A stretch of 64,000 bases of DNA, taken from assembly GCA_035527835.1 (NCBI GenBank), contig DATKZS010000005.1:13738-77737 (forward strand), written 5' to 3'. Of the stretch, positions 1 through 7,325 are shown piece after piece. The stretch comes from DATKZS01 sp035527835 [NCBI: bacterium] (GTDB lineage: Bacteria > RBG-13-61-14). The translations under genes and the position numbers were made by a program. The notes under the pieces are model-generated. The model was given only the letters and a program-made list of their open reading frames with translations. It was not told where the DNA came from and made no database searches. The stretch's first letter is position 1. Each line of letters starts with the position of its first letter.

Positions 1-2
1 GA

Positions 3-1535
3 GAAGCCGTTGAAATCTCCTGCAACGCCCAAGATCCGGATTTCGATCCCATCACCTATTCATGGACTTCTTCGGATGGTTTGATCATTGACTCTTCAAT
101 CAATGATCAGCATCCCTGGCGGGTAACCTGGCTGGCAGAGAGCCTTGCCGACGGTAATTATCAAATTACCTGTATGGCTTCTGACGGAGAAGCCTCAACT
201 TCCGGATCGGTCTCGGTTATGGTTGGCTCTCCTGTTGTCTGCCAGGACAACGATTCCGACGGCTATTATTCAACGGCGGGATGCGACACATTGGTTGATT
301 GCGACGATAACAACATCAATGTCCGCCCGGGCGCATCTGAAGAATGTGATGGAATTGACAACCAGTGCCCGGGAGACGTTGGTTATGGAACCGTTGACGA
401 AGAATGCCCAACACCGCTAGGCACCAATGTCAGGATCACTTTTGATGCAAGTGGGAGCTGGGATCCTTCCCTAATCTGGACCAGCTCACAATATGGAGTC
501 AGTTGGACGGATTACCGCGACGGCAATGCTGAAATCTACTTCGCCCGGATTTCCTCGGCCGGGGCCAAGCTCGGAAGCGATGTCCGGATCACCTCGGACG
601 CAAGTGATAGCTTGTATCCTTTCCTGGTCTGGACCGGCTCACAATATGGAGTCAGCTGGGAGGATTACCGCGACGGCAATGCTGAAATCTACTTCGCCCG
701 GGTTTCCGAGGCCGGGACCAAGCTCGGAAGCGATATCCGGATCACCTCGGACGCAAGTGATAGCTGGTCTCCTTCATTGGTCTGGACCGGATCACAATAT
801 GGAGTCAGTTGGCAGGATTTTAGGAATGATGGAGACGGTCTTTGTGATTCTGGCTCAGGAACGATGGATTGTAATTACGAGATCTACTTTGCCCGGATTT
901 CCTCAGCCGGGGCCAAGTTAGGAAGCGATGTCCGGATCACCTCGAACGCAGATATTAGCGAGTTTCCTTCCCTGGTCTGGACCTTGTCCGAATATGGAGT
1001 GAGTTGGGACGCTTCCCCCGACGGCTTCTTTGGTGATATCTACTTTGCCCGGATTTCCTCGGCCGGGGCCAAGATCGGAAGCGATGTCCGGATCACCTCG
1101 AGCGCGAATGGTAGCGGGGGTCCTTCATTGGTCTGGACCGGATCACAATATGGAGTCAGTTGGGAGGATCCTGGCGACAACAATTATGAAATCTACTTTG
1201 CCCGGATTTCCTCGGCCGGGGCCAAGCTTGGAAGCGATGTCCAGATTACTTCGGCAACAAATGCTAGCAGGTTTCCTTCTCTGGTCTGGACTACGTCCGA
1301 ATATGGAGTGAGTTGGGATGATTACCGCGACCTAAACAATGAGATCTACTTTGCCCGGATTTCCTCATCCGGATCCAAGCTCGGAAGCGATATCCGGATC
1401 ACCTCGGACGCAAGTTATAGCGAGATTCCTTCCCTGGTCTGGACCGGGTCCGAACATGGAGTGAGTTGGCTGGATTCCCGCGACGGCAATATTGAAATCT
1501 ACTTTGCCCGCATTGGCTTGATAGTAGGTCCTTGA
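3..1535 (+). CDS. Surface protein, MopE-type motif plus seven propeller-like repeats (5' partial)
   Basis: The frame is open to the left edge of the window, so the N-terminus is missing. The first visible part reads like an Ig/PKD-type beta-sandwich strand set. It is followed near positions 230-420 by an Asp- and Cys-rich stretch of the MopE metal-binding type (DCDD, then PGA, then CDGIDNQC). From about 421 to the stop there are seven repeats of roughly 50 residues with the core SLVWTGSQYGVSW and EIYFARISSAGAKL. Seven such units suggest a seven-bladed beta-propeller. Blade three carries an extra Asp/Gly/Cys-rich loop, and the last blade ends at the stop codon. Extracellular location is inferred from the domain types. 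The ligand is unknown. Confidence 0.8.
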   Translation, partial: EAVEISCNAQDPDFDPITYSWTSSDGLIIDSSINDQHPWRVTWLAESLADGNYQITCMASDGEASTSGSVSVMVGSPVVCQDNDSDGYYSTAGCDTLVDCDDNNINVRPGASEECDGIDNQCPGDVGYGTVDEECPTPLGTNVRITFDASGSWDPSLIWTSSQYGVSWTDYRDGNAEIYFARISSAGAKLGSDVRITSDASDSLYPFLVWTGSQYGVSWEDYRDGNAEIYFARVSEAGTKLGSDIRITSDASDSWSPSLVWTGSQYGVSWQDFRNDGDGLCDSGSGTMDCNYEIYFARISSAGAKLGSDVRITSNADISEFPSLVWTLSEYGVSWDASPDGFFGDIYFARISSAGAKIGSDVRITSSANGSGGPSLVWTGSQYGVSWEDPGDNNYEIYFARISSAGAKLGSDVQITSATNASRFPSLVWTTSEYGVSWDDYRDLNNEIYFARISSSGSKLGSDIRITSDASYSEIPSLVWTGSEHGVSWLDSRDGNIEIYFARIGLIVGP

Positions 1536-1730
1536 TAAAACGGTTTGGTAAAGATCACACAACAAAGATATTCAATAGCACTCTGGTTCCGGGGACACAG
1601 AACTCAATTCACTTTCCGGCCCCCACCAGTGACCTTGGGATTATCTTTGGATAACAATTATCCACCTTTCAATGGGCCGGTCATTTTGGGACAATAGAGC
1701 GGCCAGGTTTTTACAATTATCCCTACCCCT
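1536..1730. other. Gene-free spacer with IS-end-like sequence
   Basis: No coding frame is credible here. The stretch contains phrases such as GGTTCCGGGGACACAG and GGCCGGTCATTTTGGGACAA, which resemble the ends of degenerate mobile or REP-type elements. I cannot pair them with a second end, so this is only a possible relic lying next to the decayed genes that follow. Confidence 0.3.
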
Positions 1731-1945
1731 ATGCCACTGGATCAAAACGCCATCAATGAGTTGCACCTCGACGGCTTTTCCGACATCCGTAAGGCCAAGG
1801 AAATCCTGGGCGGCCGGCTGTGTATCATGGGCGACGTGCCGCCCCACCTCTTGGTGAGGGGGACCAGGGACCAGGTCGCCGAGTACTGCCGCTGGTCCGC
1901 GACGTGGGCAAGGGCGGCGGATTCATCCTCTCCCCCGGGATGCTC
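1731..1945 (+). pseudogene. URO-D/MtaA-family methyltransferase fragment
   Basis: The translated text HLDGFSDIRKAKEILGG, then CIMGDVPPHLL, then EYCR matches the C-terminal half of corrinoid-linked uroporphyrinogen-decarboxylase-like enzymes. After EYCR near 1893 the frame breaks: the expected continuation LVRDVGKGGGFILSPG is found in frame 2 rather than frame 3, so about one base is missing. Only some 70 codons of a gene that is normally over 300 codons are present. Right after the SPG motif the sequence switches to an unrelated protein, the WYL fragment. This is a decayed, recombined remnant rather than a working gene. Confidence 0.65.
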
Positions 1946-2575
1946 GGCGCCAACAACCTTTTCGTGGACTTGGTCGAGGGTGTGCTCCGGGAAGTCGAGC
2001 AGAAGCTCTCCGCCTCGCATCGCGGCCTGATCAAAGACATGCAGCGCAAGTTCTACAGCGCTCCATGGGCGCCCAAGGACTACACCAGGCACGACGACAT
2101 GCTCTCGGACGTGATCAAGGCCATCGTCTATCAGAACGTCCTCAAGATCTAATACAAGCCCTCCGGCGCCGACCCACACGAATAGGTCCAGCCGCTCACG
2201 CTCCTTTACCACAAGGGCGGCCTCTACCTCATCGCCCGCACGCTCAACCACGACAATCCCGTCTATTTCAACATCGAACGCCTCCGCTGGGTCGAAGTGA
2301 CCCACGACAAGTTCGACTACCCCCCGAAATACCACCCCGAACAAATGCTCGACGGCGCCTTCGGCATCTTCTCCTCCGGCGAGAAAAAAACCTTCAGCCT
2401 CAAATTCCCTCCCGAGCTCTGCGACTACATCTGCTCCCGCACCTGGCACCGCTCGCAGAAGTGCACCGTGAACAAAGACGGAAGCGTGACTCTGACCATG
2501 AAGGTTACGGACTCGGAAGAGGTCAGGAGTTGGATCAGAGGATTTGGGGGGAGAGTGAAAGAGCTGCGGAGTTGA
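1938..2575 (+). pseudogene. WYL-domain transcriptional regulator, nonsense-interrupted
   Basis: One frame (frame 2) gives a continuous WYL-domain protein. It shows KFYSAPWAPKDY, AIVYQNVLKI, then YKPSG and QPLTLLYHKGGLYLIA, and a C-terminal part with FGIFSSGEKKTFSLKFPPEL and WIRGFGGRVKEL. Two stop codons interrupt it: TAA at 2150-2152 and TAG at 2183-2185, both inside the WYL core. The N-terminal helix-turn-helix region is missing and is replaced by the URO-D fragment. WYL proteins are usually ligand-responsive DNA-binding regulators of about 300 residues. With no DNA-binding half and two stops this copy cannot be functional as a full protein. Confidence 0.72.
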
Positions 2576-2669
2576 TCTCATCCATGTTTTTTCAGCTATC
2601 GCTACAACACTGGCGGCGAGGTTTGACAATCCTGCATCTATTCTGGTAGTAACCCAGAGAGGCGCAAAT

Positions 2670-3053
2670 ATGAAAACGGAAGAAGCTAAGGCGGTAGGAC
2701 AACGGATACGAAAGCTCCGGGGCGACAAGACCCAAGTCGAGTTCGCGGAGGATCTGGGAATCAGACAATCGATGATCTGCCGTTATGAAGCCGGTACGCA
2801 GTTGCCAAGGGTTCCCGCGCTCTTCCGGATCGCTCAGTACGAAGGAGTCAGTATCGAGTGGCTCCTCACAGGAAAAGCCGATCCCGCTGCTCAGCCCATG
2901 GCCAGAGATCAGATCATTAATCTGGCGGCGAAGGCTCTCATCAAAACGGGTGATCCCGAAACCAAAGAGTTCACTGAGATGATGGCCTATTTATTCAAGA
3001 ACCGCAGGACAATGCAACGGGTATTGAGCTACTACCGATTCATGAGTCGCTAA
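2670..3053 (+). CDS. XRE-family helix-turn-helix transcriptional regulator
   Basis: This is a 127-residue protein. The N-terminal 70 residues form a Cro/CI-type helix-turn-helix: RIRKLRGDKTQVEFAEDLGI, then QSMICRYEAGTQLPRVPAL, then GVSIEWLLTGK. The C-terminal half is helical, ends in basic residues and has no recognised domain. AGAGAGG lies 7 bases before the ATG and supports this start. Size and layout fit a small stand-alone repressor. It stands alone after the pseudogene region and no obvious target or partner gene is adjacent, so its regulon is unknown. Confidence 0.85.
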   Translation: MKTEEAKAVGQRIRKLRGDKTQVEFAEDLGIRQSMICRYEAGTQLPRVPALFRIAQYEGVSIEWLLTGKADPAAQPMARDQIINLAAKALIKTGDPETKEFTEMMAYLFKNRRTMQRVLSYYRFMSR

Positions 3054-3347
3054 GATCTCATATTTCAGCTTAAGCTGATAAAGAACGAGGACATCCTGTT
3101 CCACACTATAGATGAAGTTGTCCAAAAGGATGCTCCATAGTTGGAACTGCAAAGGGAACGTCGCTCAGATGCGCTCCCTCTTCCACAAGGAAAGTTGCGC
3201 CCTCATATAGGTCTCCTAACACCTGAAATTGTATGATGAAATTGGACTTTACAGCCGAAGTTTATAAGCATGTCTCGTTCGTCCCCCTCTGGTCCACTGG
3301 TCTCGTAGCCCCGGGGCGCGGGTCCCGGTTGTTTGATCATCATGGCA
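3054..3347. other. Gene-free spacer with a perfect short palindrome
   Basis: No supported gene. A perfect 14-base palindrome, TCAGCTTAAGCTGA, lies about 10 bases after the regulator stop codon. It is not followed by a T run, so it is not a clear terminator and could equally be a protein-binding site. Confidence 0.35.
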
Positions 3348-4373
3348 TTACTCGAGGGGAATCTCCGAGAGCTTGACGGGGCGCCTTTGGGCGAGGGACA
3401 GCTTGGCCGCCAGGCCGACGCGGAGGTTCTGCAGCCCATCCTCGCCGGTGACAAGGGTCGGCTTTCCTCCCGCGACCGCATCGAGGAAGGCGCGCATTTC
3501 AGCGACAAAGGCCTGCTGGTAGCGCTCGAGGAAGAAGTAGAGGGGCTTCTCGCCAATACACCCGGACTCGGTTGAGAGCTTGACGGTGCTGGGCGCGTCG
3601 TTCTCGGCGGCGGCCGCGCCCTTGGACCCGAACACCTCGACGCGCTGGTCGTAGCCGTAGGCCGCGCGGCGCGAGTTGTCAATCACGGCCAGGGCGCCGC
3701 TCTCGAACCGCAGCGTGACGACGGCCGTGTCCACGTCACCGGCCTTCCCGATCGCTTCGTCAATGAGAACGGCGCCCGCGGCATAAACCTCGTCAACCTC
3801 GCTCCCCGCCTGGAACCGGGCCATGTCGAAATCGTGGATGGTCATGTCGAGAAAGATACCGCCCGAAACCGCGATGTAAGCGGCGGGCGGCGGCGCGGGG
3901 TCGCGCGAGCTGATCTTGATAAGCTGCGGAGTACCGACCGCCCCGGACTCGACCAGCTCGCGGACCCGGCGGAAGTTATGGTCGAAGCGCCGGTTGAAGC
4001 CCACCTGCAATTTAACCCCGGCCTTCTGCACCGCGTCGAGGGCCGCGCGCACCTTTGCCACCGTCAGGTCCACGGGCTTTTCGCAGAAAATATGCTTGCC
4101 GGCCTTCGCCGCGGCGACCACGAGGTCCGCGTGGGTGTCGGTTGAAGAACAAATGAGCACGGCCTGAATATCTTTGTCGGCGAGCAGAGCGGCCGGATCC
4201 TTCACGATGGATGTAACGCCAAGGTTTTTCGCCCAGGCTTCGATTTCCGGCGTCAGATTCAGGTCGGCGATCCCTTTGAGCCGGCCCTGGGACATCGAGG
4301 AAACAATATTTTCCGCGTGGATCTTGCCGATCCGCCCCACTCCGATGATGCCGACGTTGACAGGCGCTTGCAT
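3348..4373 (-). CDS. iolG: Gfo/Idh/MocA oxidoreductase, probable myo-inositol 2-dehydrogenase
   Basis: The 341-residue protein starts with a Rossmann nucleotide-binding loop GIIGVGRIG (residues 8-16) and carries the family EKP motif at 98-100. The substrate-side signature GGIFLDMTIHDFDMARF (about 171-187) contains the conserved His180 of inositol dehydrogenases. The expected reaction is NAD-dependent oxidation of myo-inositol to 2-keto-inositol in the cytoplasm. GAGGAGG lies just upstream of the ATG. The gene is the promoter-distal member of a minus-strand cluster with a sugar ABC transporter and an IolI-like isomerase, which supports an inositol role. Other cyclitols or sugars are possible, because this family has varied substrates. 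Confidence 0.82.
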   Translation of the reverse strand: MQAPVNVGIIGVGRIGKIHAENIVSSMSQGRLKGIADLNLTPEIEAWAKNLGVTSIVKDPAALLADKDIQAVLICSSTDTHADLVVAAAKAGKHIFCEKPVDLTVAKVRAALDAVQKAGVKLQVGFNRRFDHNFRRVRELVESGAVGTPQLIKISSRDPAPPPAAYIAVSGGIFLDMTIHDFDMARFQAGSEVDEVYAAGAVLIDEAIGKAGDVDTAVVTLRFESGALAVIDNSRRAAYGYDQRVEVFGSKGAAAAENDAPSTVKLSTESGCIGEKPLYFFLERYQQAFVAEMRAFLDAVAGGKPTLVTGEDGLQNLRVGLAAKLSLAQRRPVKLSEIPLE

Positions 4374-4409
4374 TAGATACCTCCTCGCAGTTTCGGACTG
4401 ATTTTTGCC

Positions 4410-4510
4410 CTTCGCTTCCGCCGCCCCAGGCCAGGATGAAATCGAGGCTTTGCCGGACCGGGTTCGCGAGTTTCTCGGGGGTCAGGTTTTGGATCGCGGG
4501 CGGGAAGCTG
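4410..4510 (-). pseudogene. Duplicated 3' end of the IolI-like gene
   Basis: About 100 bases here match 5073-5171, the 3' end of the IolI-like gene and the bases just past its stop, in the same orientation. A 28-base block is identical (4433-4460 against 5098-5125). Translation gives PAIQNLTPEKLANPVRQSLD against PAIQNLGRDQLADAVRQSLD in the intact gene. This copy lacks the stop and the rest of the gene. It lies between hicA and iolG, so the two copies form direct repeats around the hicBA pair. It is either a duplication made by insertion or the relic of a deleted paralogue. Confidence 0.7.
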
Positions 4511-4550
4511 GTGTTCCGGTGGAGTCCGGCCCGCGGTTTCCATCCCATGG

Positions 4551-4769
4551 TTATTTATATTCCATGAACTCCTCAATGGAAAGTCCGGCCCGGATGATTT
4601 GCGTTCTCAGGAGGGCAGGCGCGACTTCTTTATGGTCGGGAATCACCAGGGGAGGCTTTTCGGGATGCTTGAGGATGATATGGCTTCCGGTTTGGCGGGC
4701 GATCTGATAGCCGAATTTGCAGAAGATTTTGACGGCTTTATGGCCGGAAATATTGGCGAGCCGCTTCAT
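4551..4769 (-). CDS. hicA: HicA-type mRNA interferase toxin
   Basis: This 72-residue protein has the HicA layout: an N-terminal helix with GHKAVKIFCKFGYQIARQTG, the catalytic-His region SHIILKHPEKPPLVIPDH, then the C-terminal LLRTQIIRAGLSIEEF. HicA toxins are double-stranded-RNA-binding-fold nucleases that cleave mRNA and are blocked by HicB. The ATG at 4769 overlaps the end of hicB by four bases (ATGA), so a longer upstream reading frame is not used. The pair lies inside the inositol operon, flanked by duplicated sequence from the IolI-like gene, which suggests a later insertion. Confidence 0.85.
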   Translation of the reverse strand: MKRLANISGHKAVKIFCKFGYQIARQTGSHIILKHPEKPPLVIPDHKEVAPALLRTQIIRAGLSIEEFMEYK

Positions 4770-4972
4770 CCCGCCCCGGCGACTTTCAGGTGTTTGGTCT
4801 TGGGCGCTTCGCGGTTTTGTTCCTTCAGGACCTCCAGGTAGCCCTGGATGGCATCGCGGACGTTGGTCAAAACCTCCTTTTCGGTCCGCCCCTGGGACAT
4901 ACAGCCGGGCAAAGCCGGGACATCCGCTATATACCAATCGCCATCTTTGGTTATGAAGACATCATATTCCAT
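4766..4972 (-). CDS. hicB: HicB-type antitoxin
   Basis: The 68-residue protein shows the HicB fold signature: MEYDVFITKDGDWYIADVPA, then LPGCMSQGRTEKEVLTNVRD, then AIQGYLEVL. It is a short HicB without a separate C-terminal DNA-binding domain. AAAGGAA lies before the ATG. It is translated first and overlaps hicA by four bases, the usual antitoxin-first order for this type. Its expected role is to bind and neutralise the adjacent HicA. Confidence 0.85.
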   Translation of the reverse strand: MEYDVFITKDGDWYIADVPALPGCMSQGRTEKEVLTNVRDAIQGYLEVLKEQNREAPKTKHLKVAGAG

Positions 4973-4993
4973 GTGCGATTCCTTTCACGGATA

Positions 4994-5021
4994 AGGATAG
5001 CCGACCCCTTGAAAAAGTCAA
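4994..5021 (-). promoter_or_regulatory. Putative hicBA promoter
   Basis: On the minus strand TTGACT (5021-5016) is followed after 16 bases by TATCCT (4999-4994), about 20 bases before the hicB start codon. This is a reasonable sigma-70-type promoter. It would let the hicBA pair be expressed independently of the surrounding inositol operon. Confidence 0.5.
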
Positions 5022-5090
5022 ACTTATTTTCCGAGCCACAAAACAGGTTATCCGCGGTTGCATCTTCGGCCGCCTTTCGCTTGGGCCGCC

Positions 5091-5927
5091 TCAGGAGAGG
5101 ATGAAATCGAGGCTTTGCCGGACCGCGTCCGCGAGTTGGTCCCGGCCCAGGTTCTGGATCGCGGGCGAGAAGGGCTCGAAAGAAAAATCGCCCGCAAAGC
5201 CCAGCCGGGAAAGACGCAATATTTGCTCTTTGCTGTTCATACGATCGGCGGGTCCGACCAGGACCCGGTGTTCGTCACGTAAGTCGCCGGGGGGGAGGGC
5301 GATTTCGACGCCGGAGACGTGGACCAGGCCGGTATTCGCAACATCGTAAGCCCCTCCGAGAATCGTTTGGTCCTCCGGCCCGATGTAGTGGTGGAAGGTG
5401 TCGTGAACGATGCGGTAACAGGCGAAACCCGACTTCCGTATCGTCTCCTGGGCCAGGACCAGCGAGGCGAGCGATGAGATGGCGAACCCGAGCGGCTCGA
5501 TCAGCCCCAGGATGCCGGCGCTGGTGAAAAGAGGGCCGAAAGCCGAAAGCGCCTCGGTCGTCTCGGCGGCGCGCCGCGCCGGCGGGCGCGCATCGTTTTG
5601 ATCGTTGTTCGGGCAAAGGACCACGGCGCCGCAGCCGATTGACTTTGCCAATTCGAGAAGTGCCCCTAGCTCCGACATAGCCTTTGCCCGGACCGACGCG
5701 AGGTTGAACCTTTGCAGCGCATTGATGGAGATGACTTCAATGCCCTTATCCGCGGCCATGTGCGCGGCGGCGGCGGGCGGCAGGTTGTCCACCGCGTCGC
5801 GGCTTCCCATGTCATTTCTGAGCTCCACCTTGCGGATGCCCACCGAGGCCGCGAATTCAAAGAACTCCTTGAGTCCCAGCGAAGGCGCGATGATTCGGTT
5901 CAGGCCGAAACGCTGCCGGTCGAGCAT
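5091..5927 (-). CDS. IolI-like xylose-isomerase-type TIM-barrel protein (probable inosose isomerase)
   Basis: The 278-residue protein resembles the xylose-isomerase-like TIM-barrel (AP endonuclease 2) family. Candidate metal-ligand segments include GLIEPLGF, RIVHDTFHHY and the late FSFEPFSP. In inositol pathways IolI interconverts 2-keto-inositol forms and IolE dehydrates them. Length and neighbours fit IolI best. I place the start at ATG 5927 because AGGAGG lies 6 bases upstream; a longer frame to 5963 lacks such a site. Its 3' end is duplicated near 4410-4510. A gene symbol is withheld because an IolE-like role cannot be excluded. Confidence 0.72.
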   Translation of the reverse strand: MLDRQRFGLNRIIAPSLGLKEFFEFAASVGIRKVELRNDMGSRDAVDNLPPAAAAHMAADKGIEVISINALQRFNLASVRAKAMSELGALLELAKSIGCGAVVLCPNNDQNDARPPARRAAETTEALSAFGPLFTSAGILGLIEPLGFAISSLASLVLAQETIRKSGFACYRIVHDTFHHYIGPEDQTILGGAYDVANTGLVHVSGVEIALPPGDLRDEHRVLVGPADRMNSKEQILRLSRLGFAGDFSFEPFSPAIQNLGRDQLADAVRQSLDFILS

Positions 5928-5954
5928 AATGGTCCTCCTCTTAAGCCGGAAAAT

Positions 5955-6034
5955 TTTTAACAAGGATATTCAGGATGTTCAGGATTCAAAAAGAACCGGG
6001 GATTATCCCGGGAATCCTGAATATCCTTGTTAAT
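5955..6034. repeat. Interspersed palindrome, family A
   Basis: The block has arms TTAACAAGGATATTCAGGAT and ATCCTGAATATCCTTGTTAA-like sequence around a short centre, forming a long imperfect hairpin. Related blocks occur at 54915-55003, in part at 59877-59932, and as a half at 62977-63020. It sits in the gap between the permease and isomerase genes, so it would be in the middle of the operon mRNA. Confidence 0.75.
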
Positions 6035-6077
6035 AATCTTTTCATCTGAGATTGCCGTGCCGGTTAATAAACCATTT

Positions 6078-7112
6078 CTATTTGCCGCCCTTGTTCTTCT
6101 GCTGGTCCAGAATAACCGCGCCGACTATGATTGCGCCCTTGATGATCTGCTGCCAGTACGCGGATACGTTGGTGAGATCGAGAGTGTTATTGAGGATGCC
6201 GATGATGAGCGCGCCTATGATCGTTCCCGGGATACTCCCGATCCCGCCCGCCGACAGGGAGGCGCCGCCGATGACCGCCGCGGTAATGGCGTCGAATTCG
6301 TACCCTGCGCCGAGTCCGGGCTGTCCTGATCCGATCCGGGATGACACCACGATTCCGCCCAGGGCCGCCAGGAAACCGGCATACGCATAAATCAGTAATT
6401 TGTACTTCGCGACGTTGATCCCCGAGACGTGCGCGGCTTGCTCGTTGCCGCCGATCGCGTAGATATATTTGCCGAACTTGGTCCGCGAATACAGAATATG
6501 CGTTACGATCGCCATGACGACCAGGATCAAAATCGGAATCGGCAGACCCGCGAGGTCGCCCTGGCCGATGAAATTATAATCGTCCCTGAGGTTTGATATT
6601 GGCCGCCCGGTCGTGAAAAGCATGGCCGCGCCTCGGGCCGCGGAGAACATTCCCAGGGTCGCGATAAAGGGCGGTATCTTGGCCTTGGCCACGAGGAAGC
6701 CATTGATGCCTCCCGCCAGCATCCCCACCAGGCAGCCCGCGATAATCGAGACATAAACAGGATTCCCGGCGATGGCCGGATAGAGGACACGGGCGCCAGT
6801 CGGCAACTGCGAGCAGGCGGCCGCGACGACACAGGCGAGGCCGACGACGGAGCCTGACGAGAGGTCAATGCCGGCGGTGACGATGACGCCGGTGACCCCC
6901 AGGGCGATCAGGCCGATGATGGAAATCTGCCGGACGATATTGATCAGATTCATCCTGGTAAGGAAAGCGGGTGACAATAATGAAGCGATGATGAGCATCC
7001 CCAGGAAAATAAAAAATATCCCGTATTTCCGTAAGAGATTATTGATGAATGCTCGAGGTGAATGCCGGCTGGTCTTGCTTTCTTTGGTCGTTTCCACCGT
7101 GTCCCTGTCCAC
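6078..7112 (-). CDS. Sugar ABC transporter permease (RbsC-like)
   Basis: The 344-residue, strongly hydrophobic protein has the RbsC/BPD_transp_2 pattern. There are about 8-10 membrane segments, the N-terminal [33 protein letters not shown], the cytoplasmic coupling region [16 protein letters not shown], and [17 protein letters not shown] near the end. It forms the membrane channel of a ribose/inositol-type importer with the ATPase and binding protein encoded upstream. The start is GTG 7112, preceded by AAAGGGGG. The N-terminal 25 residues are polar and cytoplasmic. The operon context suggests inositol as substrate, although this family also carries ribose, xylose or other sugars. Confidence 0.88.
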   Translation of the reverse strand: MDRDTVETTKESKTSRHSPRAFINNLLRKYGIFFIFLGMLIIASLLSPAFLTRMNLINIVRQISIIGLIALGVTGVIVTAGIDLSSGSVVGLACVVAAACSQLPTGARVLYPAIAGNPVYVSIIAGCLVGMLAGGINGFLVAKAKIPPFIATLGMFSAARGAAMLFTTGRPISNLRDDYNFIGQGDLAGLPIPILILVVMAIVTHILYSRTKFGKYIYAIGGNEQAAHVSGINVAKYKLLIYAYAGFLAALGGIVVSSRIGSGQPGLGAGYEFDAITAAVIGGASLSAGGIGSIPGTIIGALIIGILNNTLDLTNVSAYWQQIIKGAIIVGAVILDQQKNKGGK

Positions 7113-7164
7113 TTCGGCCCCCTTTACTCTTTCGGTTCTTCACGATCAAGAGTGGATGGAATTC

Positions 7165-7265
7165 TAAATTCGTAGGGCGTAGAGCGCAGGGCGTAGAGCG
7201 TGAAGATATTCACTGCGCGCCTCTCCCACTCACGCCCTTCGCCCTTCGCTCTACGCTCTACTCCA
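7165..7265. repeat. Interspersed palindrome, family E
   Basis: Two copies of GGGCGTAGAGCG-type sequence on the left are mirrored by CGCTCTACGCTCTA and CGCCCTTCGCCCTTCG on the right, giving a long hairpin in the gap between the ATPase and permease genes. The internal subrepeats resemble the style of the other palindromes in the window, but the sequence is different. Confidence 0.6.
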
Positions 7266-7325
7266 GTCTTTTTCGTCTCCGCGTCTCATTTCAAGATCCA
7301 CTCGCAAGCGCGAAGAACCACTCTT

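Noticed and set aside
2150-2185. Stop-codon reassignment (TAA and TAG read as amino acids)
   Set aside because: Many clear genes in the window end normally at TAA or TAG, and the interrupted gene also lacks its N-terminal half, so nonsense mutation is the simpler reading.
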